This document shows positions 1-12,200 of a stretch of 64,000 nt of DNA, in pieces. Source of the stretch: Cannabis sativa. Taxonomy: Eukaryota > Streptophyta > Magnoliopsida > Rosales > Cannabaceae. The translations under genes and the position numbers were made by a program. The notes below the pieces were generated by a model, which worked only from the letters and a program-made list of their open reading frames with translations, searched no databases and was not told the origin of the DNA. The number at the start of each line of letters is the position of its first letter. The first letter of the stretch is position 1. The stretch covers positions 48,742,406-48,806,405 of the forward strand of contig NC_083603.1 of the NCBI RefSeq assembly GCF_029168945.1. The letters run 5' to 3'.

Positions 1-45
1 AAAAGTAAAAAAATTGGAAATTTCAATATGTGATGTAATTATCCC
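1..45 (+). repeat. 3' end of an ACTG-type TIR MITE (copy A)
   Basis: The first 45 bases match the last part of the element at 1511-1759 (AAATTTCA-TATGTG-TGTAATTATCCC). They are read as the right end of another copy whose left part is outside the window. Confidence 0.5.
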
Positions 46-54
46 TAAAATTTA

Positions 55-337
55 TGGAGAAACTTACAAAAATACTGGAATTTAGGTTAACTTTTATAAA
101 AATACTGTCACACGAAAATCTTTTTAGAAATACTGTGTTTTTATAAAACACCAGTAAAACACAAAATAGAACAACTTAAAACAACAATAGAACAACTAAA
201 AAATACCAGTAGAACAACAGTGAAAACTTAATACAGTATACTGCAGTATGAAACTTATAAAAAATACAGTAAAAAAGTAAAAAATACTGCATGGCAGTAT
301 TTTTGTAAAAAAATGACAAAAGTTAGTATACTATAGT
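55..337 (+). mobile_element. ACTG-type TIR MITE (copy B)
   Basis: Begins GGAGAAACTTACAAAAATAC and has many CAGTA/TACTG words. It reads, with mismatches, as the reverse complement of the element at 39056-39331, which has a clean 9-bp target duplication. The right end is decayed, so that boundary is approximate. No coding capacity. Confidence 0.65.
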
Positions 338-707
338 ATTGTTCGGTAATCATTAAAAAAATCAATTTTTTGATTAATTAATCAAAAACCACGAAGAAAC
401 TACAAGATTTTGTTAAGTAAAATTTTTTTTTAAAAAAAAAAAACAAAAAGCAAAATGATTGCCGAACAGACCCTATGTAAATTTCCCAATTTTATGTGCT
501 TAATTAGGCCCAATCCATTAATTCTCTCAAAAGATGCTTATTTTCCTATTTAAGTGAAAAACATGGTGTTTTTGAAAAGTTGGGCTTTGGAACAAACTCA
601 TTTTCTAGAAGTCCATCAACCGTAATATCCATTTTGAAAAACCATTTCCAGATTTTTTTTTAAAAATATGACTTTTATACTAATAGTTTACAAAAATTTG
701 GGAGTTT

Positions 708-1107
708 AAAAGCTTGTTTGGCTGTGTTTTCAGTTTTTAAAAGTGAGAATAGAAAACAGTTTTTTGTCATTTTAAAAATTTAATAGTGTTTGGCATAAAT
801 TTTTAAAAACTATTTTTAGCTTTTTTTCTTAGGAAAAAAAATCAATATTTTAACACCATACCATGACACTAAACCAACTGGGTCCAAGTTTGTGTATGGT
901 TTCGGGTCTAGGATTTGAGTATGTGAGCAAAATACAAAATATAATATGTTAGACAAAAAAAAAATTATTTTTGAAAATTGAAAACAATATTTTGATGTTT
1001 TCTGTTTTTTAGAAATTTTGCCAAACGACCCCTATTAGTTTTTAAAAACTGTTTTCAATTTTAAAAAAACAGAATACAGTTTTTAAACTGTAAAACCAAA
1101 CAACCTC
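708..1107. mobile_element. short TIR element (MITE)
   Basis: The left end (CTTGTTTGGCTG, then TTTTCAGTTTTTAAAA) and the right end (TTTAAACTG, then CCAAACAACCTC) are inverted copies of each other. The middle is AT-rich and non-coding. TTA/TAA-like bases flank the ends, which would fit a PIF/Harbinger derivative, but the exact borders and superfamily are uncertain. Confidence 0.5.
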
Positions 1108-1124
1108 TAACTTTTTCTTTTTTC

Positions 1125-1510
1125 TATGGTTTTTTTTATTTGAAAGTTAATTTTTTTTTTTATGGAATTTTCTTTTCCTAGAAGTAATTTAGTTCTTTTT
1201 TTTTTAAAAAAAAAAAAAAGTAATTTAATTTCAATTAATTTTTTCTTCTATTTATTATTTCTTTATATATTAATTTTTTATTTCTCTCCTATCTTTTTTT
1301 TTCTTGTTTCTTGTTTCTTTTTTATTTACTTTTTTTTTCTCAATATTTACTTTATTTTTTCTTTATATATTTCTTTCTTATTTTCTTTTTCTTTTTTCTA
1401 GTTATTATTTATCTTTCTTTTTTATACATATATATTTTTAATATATTTTTTTGCTTTGTTATTTTTTTTTTCTCTCATTTACTTTCTCATTTTTTTTTTA
1501 TTTATTTTTT
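1125..1510. other. T-rich low-complexity stretch
   Basis: Almost pure T with scattered C and A. Open frames here would encode only Phe/Leu/Ile/Ser-rich strings and are compositional artefacts. No gene or recognisable repeat is visible. Confidence 0.7.
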
Positions 1511-1759
1511 GGAAAACTTACAAAAATACTGAAATTTGGATTAACTTTTACAAAAATACTGTCACACGGAAATCTTTTCAAAAATATTGTGTTGTTATAA
1601 AACAACAGAACACAAAACAGAACAACTAAAAATAATAGTGGAATAACTAAAAAACAAAAGTGAAAACTTAATACAGTACACAGTATTTTTGAAAAAAATT
1701 CTGCCCCTCAGTAAAAAGGTAAAAAAATTAGAAATTTCAGTATGTGGTGTAATTATCCC
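1511..1759 (+). mobile_element. ACTG-type TIR MITE (copy C)
   Basis: Starts GGAAAACTTACAAAAATACT and ends GTGTAATTATCCC. It shares the ACTGTCACACGGAAATCTTTTC core with copies at 55 and 39056. Flanking T-rich 9-mers (1502-1510 and 1760-1768) are similar, as expected for a decayed target duplication. Confidence 0.65.
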
Positions 1760-1939
1760 TATTTTTTTTTTATTGTTGCTTCATAATTTTTATTCTTTTC
1801 CTTTTATTTTTTCTCTTCTTTTATATTTTTCAGTTTTTTGTTATTGTTGTTAATCTTCTACCCTCTTTAATTTTTACTCAATTTTAATTGGGAGTGCCTT
1901 TGTGACTATTCTTAAGATCCATTCATCATGAGAGCTTCA

Positions 1940-2063
1940 TTATCCAATAAAAGTAGATGGTTACCCAAAATATAAGTAATCAATTACTTAAGATATTATA
2001 ATCACCTAAAATATAAGTATCTTGTTATCCAAAATATAAGTACCTAGTTACCTAAAATATTAG
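1940..2063 (+). repeat. minisatellite, left part
   Basis: Head-to-tail units of about 23 bp of the form GTTACCCAAAATATAAGTAC-CTA. The array continues at 4347 on the other side of a solo LTR. Confidence 0.75.
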
Positions 2064-4346
2064 TGTTGGGTTTTATGTGTATTTGGAAGTAACCGTGTAA
2101 TTACTAGGCAGGGTAATTACTAGGGTGGTAATTACAGAGTTTAGTAATTACACTATATGTTAAAATGCAAGGTGTGTTTGGATATGAGGTGGTAATTACA
2201 TATGAATTCCTAATATCTTGTTTGGCAAAATAGTTAGTAATTACATGGGAAAATAATATTTTTTTTTAGTAGCTAATGTTTAATATGGAAAGTTTTTAGT
2301 AATTACACAGCGTAATTACATTCAATTCTCATGGGGGGCCATGAGAATTGGAGAGTGTAATTGGAACCCCTCAATTACTTCCAATTACACAGTTACAGTG
2401 TAATTACATGGTCAAACAAACATGTCAAATTGTGTAATTACCTCAAATTACACACAAATCCAATTACAATGTGGCTTTCCAAACGCACCCAGTAAAACTC
2501 CAATTTCAATGTAATCTTTATCCTTTAAATATCAATAATGAAATAAAAGTATTTTTCATCATTTTGTGTGTCATTTGGTTCATGTTATCATGTTTAATTG
2601 ATTTATAAATTCATCCAAACTCATTTCACATTTATATACTTGTTTATTGTGTTGTCATCACAGTAGAAAGTAATCAAGATTATGTGATTAAATATATATT
2701 CATAGATTTATCAGTACACATGGTTTAACTGATATGTGAATCTACAACATAGTTTACTTGCACCTTGAATAAGTGCTATGTTCTTTCCAGGGCATTGGTT
2801 AAAGTAAAGCTTGGGTTGGATGCATGGTGTATGCATCGGAAGGGACCGATATTGAACTTTGAATCAGATATATTAAACTTACCGTAATATCTATTCAATT
2901 CAATATCACCTAGTTGATCCTAGATCAAATGATCTTAATCCTGATATGGTTAGGTTCAATCTCGGGAGTATTACACATGTTCTTTGATTTGTTAGTTAAG
3001 CCTACTTTTGGGTCAGGGTGATACCTACATTTTGGGAACATGGTAGTGCACTTGAGTGGGAGCGCTAAACATAGATATGGAATCTATAGCTTCTATCTAG
3101 CAAATAGAAGTGAAATGATAATTTCCTTTGAGCTTGGCTAAACAGAGATATATAAATGGTTGAGTACTCATCTTAGTTCGCTGAAATATCATTTATACGG
3201 GGCTAAGTGTTTTAAGGATAAAATACATTGAAGGGTGTAACGGTAATTTAATCCCTACACAATGTAAATCATCTATCAAGGATCATTGATTATTGGGATT
3301 ATAACGATGGATAATTGATAGCGTATCTATATGGTGGAACATATAGAGCGTTCTATATAGCTGAGAGTGCGATTCCAAGTTCTATGCGTGGATGCAACAA
3401 GGAATTAATAAGTCAGTGAATTTACTTGGTAAGTTCTTGGTCTGCTTATTGGAAGCTCGGATATATAGGCCCATGGTCCCCATACTAGTTGAGACAATAC
3501 TACTTGTAAGACTCAGTTAATTGATTTTGATTAATCAATTATAATTCTAAAATAAGACTATGTCTAGTTTGTGAATTTTCACTAAGCAAGGGCGAAATTG
3601 TGAAGAAAGAGTTTCTAGGGTGCATTTGTTAATTAAGAGACTTTGGTTAGTCTAATTAATAAATATATTAAATGACAATATTATTTAATAATTAATTTTT
3701 AGTTATTAAATAATTGGAATTGACATTTAAATGGTTAAATTAGAAAATTGGCATTTTTGAGAAAATGAGATGTAGAAATGATAAAACAGCAAAATTGCAA
3801 AAGTGGGGCCCATTATCCTATACCTTGGCCGACCACTTATGTAGGTATTTATCATTTATTTTTTTTATTATTTTAATGTCAAATAAATCTAACCTAACCC
3901 TAAGTGGTAGACTATAAATAGGTAGTGATGGCTTCAGGAAAAAGAGGATGCATCTTATTCCTTTTAGAGAAAACTGAGTGCCTTCTTCCTAAACCTAGCC
4001 GCCACTCTCTCTCTTCCTCTTCTTCACTTCTGAAAACTGAACCCTTGAGTGATAGAGTGAGTTCCCACACACATCAAGTGGTACCTCAATCATAGTGTAG
4101 AAGATTGTGAAGAATCCAGATTCAAGAGAAGGACATTTGGGCTCAAATCTTGGTGATACTTTGTGACAGAAAGGATACAAGGGTTAGAGATCTGAGTGGA
4201 AGGAGACATTGTATTCCGCTGCAACCACTGTAAGGTTTCTCACACTTTATATGTGTTTATTTCATATCGTTTTAGAAGTTTATATTTAGGATGTTAAACA
4301 ACATACTTGTTAGTAAATCTAAGATCCTGATAAAATATTTCCAACA
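2064..4346 (+). mobile_element. Ty1/copia-type solo LTR
   Basis: Starts TGTTGGGTTTTATG and ends ATATTTCCAACA, the classic TG..CA ends. It is the same family as the LTR at 58865-60766 read in the opposite direction: both ends and much of the interior match. About 413 bp of its length is an inserted Harbinger-like MITE near the left end, which brings the net length close to the 1.9 kb of the relative. The flanking pentamers ATTAG (2059-2063) and ATAAG (4347-4351) differ by one base and look like an aged target duplication. No internal coding sequence is attached, so it is a solo LTR. Confidence 0.8.
2077..2490. mobile_element. PIF/Harbinger-like MITE
   Basis: Left end GTGTATTTGGAAG and right end CTTTCCAAACGCACCC are inverted. 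The interior is full of GTAATTAC/TGTAATTA words and a CAATTCTCATGG..CCATGAGAATTGG dyad, all shared with the larger element at 19195-20038 that retains transposase sequence. It interrupts the copia LTR 13 bp from its start. Confidence 0.7.
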
Positions 4347-4605
4347 ATAAGTACATGGCTATCCAAAATATAAGTAATTGGTTACTTAAGTTAGTATAAT
4401 TATCCAAAATATAAGTATTTTATTATCCAAACTATGAGTACCTAGTTACCTAAAATAAAAGTACTTAGTTGCCCAAAATATAAGTACCTAGTTACCCAAA
4501 GTATAAATACCCAGTTACTCAAAATATAAGTAATTGGTTATCCTAAATAGTACCTAGTTATTTTTTTTAAAAAAATGTACCTAGTTACCCAAAAATATAA
4601 GTACA
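4347..4605 (+). repeat. minisatellite, right part
   Basis: Around ten diverged units of about 23 bp (CCTAGTTACCCAAAATATAAGTA) that continue the array at 1940-2063. The next element begins directly in a unit at 4606. Confidence 0.75.
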
Positions 4606-5136
4606 TGTTAGAATTTTTTATCACTCATAAAATATGCAATAACAAGAATTATTTCCATAGATAAACATATTATATATTATTATAAGTGTATAAATATAAT
4701 CTATAGAATATCTTTGTTGATTCAAAGAGAAGAACGCAAATAGTGAAAGCGTACCTTAATCCATAAATACTGATGATCTAATCCATCTTGTAGAAATAAT
4801 TTTTGTTGTGATTTTGGGTAATGATCTTTCAAGAATACAAGACTTAGTTAAGTTCTTTAGTTTTCACTCTTGATGGGGGAAAATGAGAGTAGAGTGGCTC
4901 TTGTTTCTTGGAGACCACTACCAATATATTACCCCATAGGTTATAATTTTAAGTATTTCTAATTTAGCCCCTCAATAAATTAAAAATATCTCTTAAGGTA
5001 TCTACACATTTAGCCCATAACACTTTAATACCCAATAACCCACAATTACTAAAATGATCACTTTATTTTGGGTCAAATTTCAAATATCAATACACTAATA
5101 TACATGTGAGCTCATATTGAGGATTTTAATCCAACA
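4606..5136 (-). repeat. 3' LTR of a truncated copia element
   Basis: TGTTAG at the left and ATCCAACA at the right. Directly to the right stands ATCTCCCACTTGGGC, which on the minus strand is a polypurine tract (GCCCAAGTGGGAGAT) next to an LTR start. The element therefore lies on the minus strand and this is its 3' LTR of about 530 bp. Confidence 0.7.
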
Positions 5137-6026
5137 ATCTCCCACTTGGGCTACATATATTTTTCAGATAGTGTGAACCTTATAAGCGCCTAACTTTTGC
5201 TATCATAATTATAGGTATTTCAAAACAATCTCATCCAATTATTATACTAACATAGGATCAAAACGACTTTCGCAACATTTAGCGTGGCTAAACCCATCAA
5301 AGGTCACATATATCAATACAACCAAATGACATAGATCAATCATGGATGTATAGCATAGAAATTACATGCAAATGTGATCTTAGCATGTCTATCTCCAATT
5401 GGTCTTCCTTAATTGAGATCAATTCTTTATTCTTACTAACTTTATAATTAAACCTCAATAGAAAGAATACATTCAGAGTACTCAAAACTTAAATCCATAC
5501 TTTATCTGCAGAATCAAACCATAAATATGTGTCAACTTGATAGAACATTCCAAATACAAACTCCCACTAAACCAATACAATTTTAAAAATATCACATCCA
5601 TATATGAGAAACAAGCTCTTGAAAAGCCTTAAGTGGTATATCCTTAATGATCTAGATCAGAAAATATAAAGTTTGTCCTTATATATTCTATAGAGACCTT
5701 ATTATTTTGAACTTTATTTTAATAACAATTAGCTTGAAGTCAATGTGCATTTGACCTTGTAAAGCTCATGTTGTTACTAAAAATATAACCTGATTGATTT
5801 ATTGTCACAACATATATCTTTAATAGTTTTTAATACCATTCCTAATTTTATAGTCATATGTGATAAAAAATTTCACAATTAAAATCTTTATAAGATCAGA
5901 ATCAGAATTCTGAATGATCTCCAAATTTTTTTTGTTTTCTAATTTCTGATAAGTGAACATATAGTATTTTGTTCTTCATAAATTCCTTATAACCTATTTG
6001 GTTGCATACCAAAAGTTCTTTATAGG
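5137..6026 (-). pseudogene. decayed copia internal region
   Basis: Follows the polypurine tract of the LTR at 4606-5136. No open frame of useful length survives. By position it should be the 3' end of pol (RNase H) and the 3' leader. It stops where another LTR begins at 6027. I could not align it by eye to specific catalytic motifs. Confidence 0.45.
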
Positions 6027-6989
6027 TGTTATACTCGAAATTTGGCTGTACTACAGAGAGTGACATGTGTCAAACAAGCGGAATATGAACCACCAGATAT
6101 AATAATGATTATATCAGTTAATGCAAAATGGAATAACTCATTAAATATAGAATTAATAGACTATATTCATAACTCGCTGACTGTAAAGTCTTAAGCGAGA
6201 CAAGGATACACAAACTATCAATTTCTGTATTGACGAGAGACCATCTAATCTCGGAGGGCAAAATTCCGAAGAGACTACGGATAGGGTATAGCAAGACATC
6301 CACCTCGCTACATATAAGGAAGTGATGACGAGGTGGGTCGGCCCTTGAAACACTTAGCGTATTTTCCACATTATAATAACTAAGTATAACAACTTGAGAA
6401 CATAAAGGACATGATTGTCCAGTCTGCGAAGCCTTATGGTCAAAGAGAAGTTCTTAAGTTTGCTCAGTAAACTAGTGCTCATGCCATTGGTGGAAGGCAT
6501 ATGAAAAAAGCAGGTCACATTGGTCATCCATGTATAAAGCGAGATACCTCTAATCTATGTACAGAGCGAGATGTCTCTACTCACGTAAGCATCAACCGCT
6601 TTGAAGATAAGAAGGATAAACGGTTATGCAATTTTTCAGTATTAATTACACGTGTTTACGTGGGATGTGATCAAAGCCCATGAATTTATGAAAAACTGTT
6701 ATGTAATTCAAATTTAAATGTAAATAACTGCCAACGTATGTTACTATAAATAGAAGCAACTTATACAGAAAAAGGAACGAAAAAATCTTAGAGAGAGAGA
6801 TCCCAAATTGTAATACTCAATATCCAAAAATATCTTGAATAAGATAGACTCGTGGACTATGCAAAGTTAACTGCAAAACCACGTAAAAAGGTTGGTGTTG
6901 TTATTATTATCTTTATTAATTTTCTTATATTTGTGTTGAATTTATTACAAAATATGCTCATTAATCGTTAACAAAAATTTCCATTAACA
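6027..6989 (+). repeat. 5' LTR of a gag-bearing LTR retrotransposon
   Basis: TGTTATACTCG at the left and CCATTAACA at the right give inverted TGTTA/TAACA ends. A TATA-like CTATAAATAGAAG sits near 6745, and the ACTCGTGGACTA motif near 6850 is common near LTR ends of plant Ty3/gypsy elements. Three bases after the LTR comes a primer-site-like sequence and then a gag start. Its partner LTR is not in the window. Confidence 0.75.
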
Positions 6990-6992
6990 GTT

Positions 6993-7012
6993 TGGTGCTT
7001 TCATTAAGAGCC
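6993..7012 (+). promoter_or_regulatory. probable primer-binding site
   Basis: TGGTGCTTTCATTAAGAGCC lies three bases after the LTR end, where a tRNA primer should anneal for minus-strand synthesis. I do not assign the tRNA. Confidence 0.6.
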
Positions 7013-7058
7013 TAACAAAACTCAAAAAATCCCTCCTAACCAACCAAATATTTCCTCC

Positions 7059-7146
7059 ATGGCTGATCACGATCAAAACGATAACAGTCGTCCTAAAGAG
7101 ACTAATCATCGTCGTGGGAAAGAACCCATGGGTTCACGAGGCCACC
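7059..7146 (+). pseudogene. gag, 5' part (split by insertion)
   Basis: The ATG at 7059 opens a hydrophilic, Arg/Asn-rich N-terminus (MADHDQNDNSRPKET) right after the leader of the LTR at 6027-6989. At 7146 the frame is cut by the Athila-like element. It continues at 13448 after removal of that element and one CCACC copy: the residues before (GSRGH) and after (PPTSRTTRSRRNQRG) join in frame. This shows that the host of the insertion was itself a retrotransposon gag gene. Confidence 0.75.
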
Positions 7147-8375
7147 TGTTAGGCTATTTTAAGCTTATATTTTGGATCGATTTTATGTGCACTTTTCACT
7201 GTGTTGGGACAGAATTACGCTTGTTTTCTATGTTTTCAGGTTCTTTGGAATAATAGAGGTCTCGAGATGAAAAAGTCCAATAAAAGACGAGCTGAGCCAA
7301 GAAAAACACTTTTTGGAGGAAAGATGCATATCTGGCCGCGGCTAGATATAGCTTGGCCGCGGCTAGATCACGAAGCAGGGAAGCAGGTTATTGAGGCTAC
7401 AGTCGCTGCGGCGAGATACACCCTCGCCGCGGCCATTTGAGACTTACAGAACCGTGTATTTTAGGCACTTATTTGGCCGCGGTAAGATCTCGTACGGCCC
7501 AGGGGTATTTTTGTCCATCGAACCCTAAAAATTAGTTATAAATAGAAAGCTGCGATTGGAAGTCAGGGGAGGCGATTTGGAACCCTAAAACACAACAGAG
7601 AGCGACAGGAAGAGCATAGTGATTCAAGTGAAGATCCAGAATTCATCCACCAACCGTTTCTTTCTTTATTCCTCTTTAATTTATTTATGTTGAATATTGT
7701 TATAGGAATGGTTATGGATTTATTTCTGAACTAAATTTCCCATTTAGGGAGGATGATGATTGTTGTTTAATGTTTTGCCTAGTTAATGTTTAATTGCCAT
7801 TCCTTCATTCTTGTTTGTGAAATTATCTTAATTTGTTCTTACTTTCATGTTTAAGATTGATCACCTTGTGCATGCTTTATGATCTCAATTCGAAATCTGA
7901 AAAGTGAGAATTGATAATGCTAAAATTTGGATAATCGATGTTCTATGTGAAACGAGAGTATTCACATGACTTATGTGACGAGTAGATTTTTACCTAATGC
8001 TGATTTCATGTTAGTTTAATTAAGGAATTAATTAGATAACATGCGATTTAGAACCTAGAAGATCTGAAAAGAGCTAGGTTACATTATAATCTGTCATTCA
8101 CTTCAAGAATAGGATAGTAATTAGGCATTAACGATTTGGGTAAACAACAACAGGATTCTCCTCCCTATCATCTCATCTTGCTTAACTTTAACTGTGTTAT
8201 AAGTTTTCTGAATTACTTTAATTCTTTTAAATCATAAATACTATTGATTTGCCAAATAGAATTATAGGTATAGTTTAGTAGTAGTAATTAATCCAATTCC
8301 CTGTGGTTCGACCTCACTTGCGTGAGCTACTACTTGATTGCGTATACTTGCGTAGTGTTTATAATTTTCGTAATA
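7147..8375 (+). repeat. 5' LTR of the Athila-like element
   Basis: Begins TGTTAGGC and ends TAATA (TAACA in the 3' copy). It contains several CCGCGG-centred motifs between 7333 and 7485, a TATAAATAG box at about 7537 and the primer site just downstream. It lacks a roughly 21-bp piece with one CCGCGG motif that the 3' LTR has, and has one extra AGT near the end. These two indels explain the 18-bp length difference. Confidence 0.92.
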
Positions 8376-8381
8376 AGTTTT

Positions 8382-8399
8382 TGGCGCCATTGCCGGGGA
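8382..8399 (+). promoter_or_regulatory. primer-binding site, tRNA-Asp type
   Basis: TGGCGCCATTGCCGGGGA is complementary, with one mismatch, to the 3' end of plant tRNA-Asp (..CCCCGGCAACGGCGCCA). This primer is usual for Athila-type elements. Confidence 0.85.
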
Positions 8400-8521
8400 A
8401 TTGTATAAAGATTGATATTACACAAAATTATACTAACTTCTACTTTGGTTTATTTCTCTTGCTGAATTTCTAACTTGTCTCTTGCAAAGCTGCTTTTATC
8501 TATTTCAGGTATCTTGAGTGC

Positions 8522-10883
8522 ATGCGCCGCCAAGGGCAAGCAGTTGTATTACCCGTCGACCCTGAAATCGAGAAAACTTGTGGAGAAACAGGAGGAACAA
8601 AAGGCAAGAGAGAGTTTCAGCACCTGCTGAAACACCAGAAATCATGGCTGACAACACTAATGCTGCGAATAATGGAGGCAACAACGGTAATAATGGAGGT
8701 GTCGTTGAAGATCAAGCTAATGGCCGCAGCTTGAGAGATTATATCCTCCCAACTCTTACGGGGGTTCAGTCATGCATTAGGCCACCGGCAGTGGATGCTA
8801 ACAACTTCGAAATCGAGCCTGCCGTACTACAAATGGTGCAGTCTTCAGTCCAGTTTGGTGGACTCCCTTCTGAAGACCCCAATCTGCATCTATCGAACTT
8901 CATGGAGTTATGTCAGACTTTCAAAGTCAATGGGGTTAGTGATGACGCCATCCGTTTGAGACTGTTTCCATTCTCACTGAGAGAGCGAGCCAAGAGTTGG
9001 TTGATCTCCTTGCCACCAAATTCTATAGCAACATGGACAGACTTAGCAACAAAATTTCTGTCTAAATTCTTCCCTCCAGCAAAGTCTGCTAAGCTGCGAG
9101 GGGAAATCAACAACTTCTGTCAACAAGATAATGAATCTCTCCATGAGTCTTGGGAGAGGTTTAAGGATCTGATCAGAAAATACCCTCATCATGGTATAGA
9201 GAAGTGGATGCTGGTTCACAATTTCTACAACGGGCTGGTTGGTAACACTAGAACTCTTATAGATGCCGCAGCTGGTGGAGCATTTATGAGAAAGAGTGCA
9301 AATGAGGCCTATGATCTGTTGGAAGAGATGGCCCTAAACAATCAGCAGTGGCCAACTGAAAGAAGTCAAACTAAGAAGGTCGCTGGTGTGCTAGAGGTTG
9401 ATGCCATTACAAAGCTGACAACTCAGGTTGAGGCTTTAACAAAGCTAATCGCGGGCAAGCTAAACAAGCCCAAGTTGTTTGTGAGATATGTGAAGGTCCC
9501 CATCACTTTTCTGAGTGTCAGGCAGATGTGGATAATTTGCCAATGGATCAAGCAAAAGCCATTGGGAACTACTCCCAAAATAATAATTATGGGCACAACC
9601 AATAGGGGTTCTACCAGCAGAGAAATCAGCCCCAACAAAACCAACAACAAAGTCCTAGTGGAGGCTCCAATATCCAAGCTGATTTATTGCTCCAATTCAT
9701 GATGGAGACTAGAGCCTCTATTAAAACTCTAGAAACTCAGATGGAACAATTGGCTACTCAAGTGGCAAAACAAGCTCAAGAAAATTCACCTAGCACTAGT
9801 GAGGCAAAAGGAAAAGAGCAATGTAAAGCAATTTCCTTGAGGAGTGGAAAGAGTTATGAAGGACCTAGTGGCAAGCAACCAGTTGAAGATGGGGTTCAGG
9901 ATCAACAGGCACAGACACAGGAACCAAAGGAAAAGAAGGCTACTGATAGCCCTGCACCACCACAACAATCTCCACCAATCAGTATTGATCATCATGTGAA
10001 GATACCTTATCCTCAGAGACTCCGAAAGACCAATCTAGACAAGCAGTTTACAAAATTTCTAGAGGTCTTCAAAAGACTACTCATCAACATTCCTTTTGCT
10101 AAAGCCTTGGAACAAATGCCCCGTTATGTGAAGTTCATGAAGGAGATATTGTCTAAGAAGAGAAAAATGGAGGACTATGAAACAGTGGCATTAACTGAGG
10201 AGTGTAGCGCCATTTTGCAAAAGAAACTACCGCCCAAGCTTAAAGATCCGGGTAGTTTCAATATTCCATGCTCTATAGGGGGTTCGGTGGAAACTAAAGC
10301 TCTACGTGATTTAGGAGCAAGCATTAACCTAATGCCTTTGTCTGTTTTCAAAAGGCTAGGATTGGGAAAAGCAAAGCCCACAACAGTGACTCTACAACTA
10401 GCGAATCGTTCTCTGAATCATCCTCGTGGGATAATTGAAGATGTACTGGTGAAGGTTGGTAAGTTTATCTTACCTGCTGATTTCTTAATTCTTGATATGG
10501 AGGAAGATTCAACTATTCCCATTATTTTGGGAAGACCATTCTTAGCCACGGGTCGAGCATTAATAGATGTTCAAAAGGGGAAGTTAAAGTTGCGAGTCCA
10601 AGATGAAGAGGTCAATTTTAATGTTTTTGCCCCAACCGACATTCCTACCTGTTGCAAGATTGAGATGGTGAAGGGTTCTTTTGTTAAAACTGAGAAGAAG
10701 ATAGCAAAGCCTAAAGAGCGACTTCGAACGATTCAGCATCGTTGGAAAAGATTGATGTGTCGTAGTTCTGAAGGTGAGCTTACTCTTGTTCAAAACTCTA
10801 AAATTAACACTATTGGTGGTAAATTTTCTTCATTTAGTACGAGGGCTCTTTTGGATGAAAAGGGTCCACCAAACCCCTGCTGA
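8522..10883 (+). pseudogene. gag-protease of the Athila-like element (frameshifted)
   Basis: The first open frame (8578-9702, probable native start ATG at 8644, MADNTN) carries the retrotransposon gag domain, for example [20 protein letters not shown] and [10 protein letters not shown]. Near 9475 the frame slips. In the other frame the sequence reads [13 protein letters not shown], the zinc-knuckle start, and a TAG interrupts it at about 9603. From 9687 the second frame runs to 10883 with a Gln/Lys-rich linker and then the aspartic protease: LRDLGASINLMPLSVFKRLG with the active-site Asp near 10306, and IILGRPFLATGRALIDV near 10530. DLGA in place of D-S/T-GA is usual for this clade. No reverse transcriptase follows. 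Confidence 0.85.
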
Positions 10884-12200
10884 TGGGGCTCAGGTAAGTC
10901 TCTCTCAACCACAATTTTATTTTAACACATTGGGGACAATGTGCATCTTTAGTTTGGGGGGAGAGATTTAAATTTTTTAGTTTTTTGGTTCAATTTTTTT
11001 CGTTTTTTAGTTAGTCTTTGTTATTGTTAGTGTCATGTGTTGATATCTGAGCTGGAAGATTGATTGAACTACTGTTGTTTACTAGTACAATAGATTGGAA
11101 TCTTAACTGTGTGCTTGACTTGCAACTATTTGAATTAAGGTGGATGTGTATTAGAAGGTTGTTCATGTAGATATAAAATATTTGTTTTTGACGCATATCA
11201 CTTATGTTCTATTTGGATTGTGGAATGATTGACTTGACATGAAATAGAATTTGTTTGACATACTCTCTTGAAGCGAAATCCTTGATGATTTTTGTTTGGA
11301 AAATGATTTAGGCAAGTTTTCTTTGGATCAATTGAGCCTTTCGAGCCTACCCAAAAATTTTACCCTAGTATACCCAAAGTTGAGCCTTAACCTATTCTAA
11401 AAATTTCTCACCACTTACCTAAGCTGAACTCATTATCTTTAATTCTTTACTCTAAACATACCTTATTATGCCATGAGCCTTTAAGCAAGTTTGGGGGGGG
11501 GGGGGGGGAAATAAATTGTTGTAAGTGGGGGAAATAAAGTGTATTAGTAAGAGATTGAAAAAGAGAAAATATATGATAAAGTATTGTGTGTTGTGCCTCT
11601 AGTGAAAAAAAAAATAGAAGAAGAAAAAAAAAAGAAAGAAAATATGTGATAATGTCTTCTTGAAAAAATTATGAAAAAAATATGAGGTAGGCACATAGGG
11701 AAAGAATATGCAATCTCTTACTATTTTCTTTGGGATATATATGAAAAAAAGATAAATGTGGGTGCTTGCTTGGTTAATTGTGCTTATGGTATAACGTAGC
11801 TTAAATGACTTGTCACCTACCCATGTACCTAAGTCACGTTGTGATAACCGAAAAAGACCTATTGATTCCAAAGAGAAATTTGTCAACATTAGTGGAGAGA
11901 GGTATGTCATCCAAACTTATTGATCATGTGTTAGTGGAATGTCGGGAAGTGTAGAATGGTTGTGATATGAACGTCAAATGCGATGTTTTGTGTTTGTATG
12001 AATTGCTTACTTCTAAATTGTACATCCAAATTAGTTCTTAGAGTTAGCGAGTTGAGATTCCACTTAATGATGGCTTGAAGTTGTGCAGGTGGTGGTAGCA
12101 GTTCAATCGTTGGAAAGTTTGGTTATCTAATGTGTTGTTTGTTTTTAGTTTGAGTCTTAGTTTTACTCGGGGGCGAGTAAAGATTCAGTTTGGGGGAGTT
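10884..12200 (+). other. 3' non-coding region of the Athila-like element
   Basis: Begins after the protease stop with ACATTGGGGACAATGTG and a first AGTTTGGGGGGAG tract near 10950. It then runs about 1.2 kb without coding potential, includes a run of 16 G at 11493-11508, and ends in the polypurine tract AGTTTGGGGGAGTT at 12187-12200 directly before the 3' LTR. Confidence 0.8.

Noticed and set aside
1162..1532. Two open frames of 73-79 codons
   Set aside because: They consist almost only of Phe, Leu, Ile, Tyr and Ser and come from a T-rich low-complexity run.
6118..6683. Several frames of 60-83 codons on both strands
   Set aside because: They lie inside the LTR at 6027-6989 and have no coding signature.
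7201..7440. A 79-codon frame also found at 12255-12494
   Set aside because: Its presence in both places reflects LTR duplication. It spans the U3 region with CCGCGG motifs and has no protein-family features.
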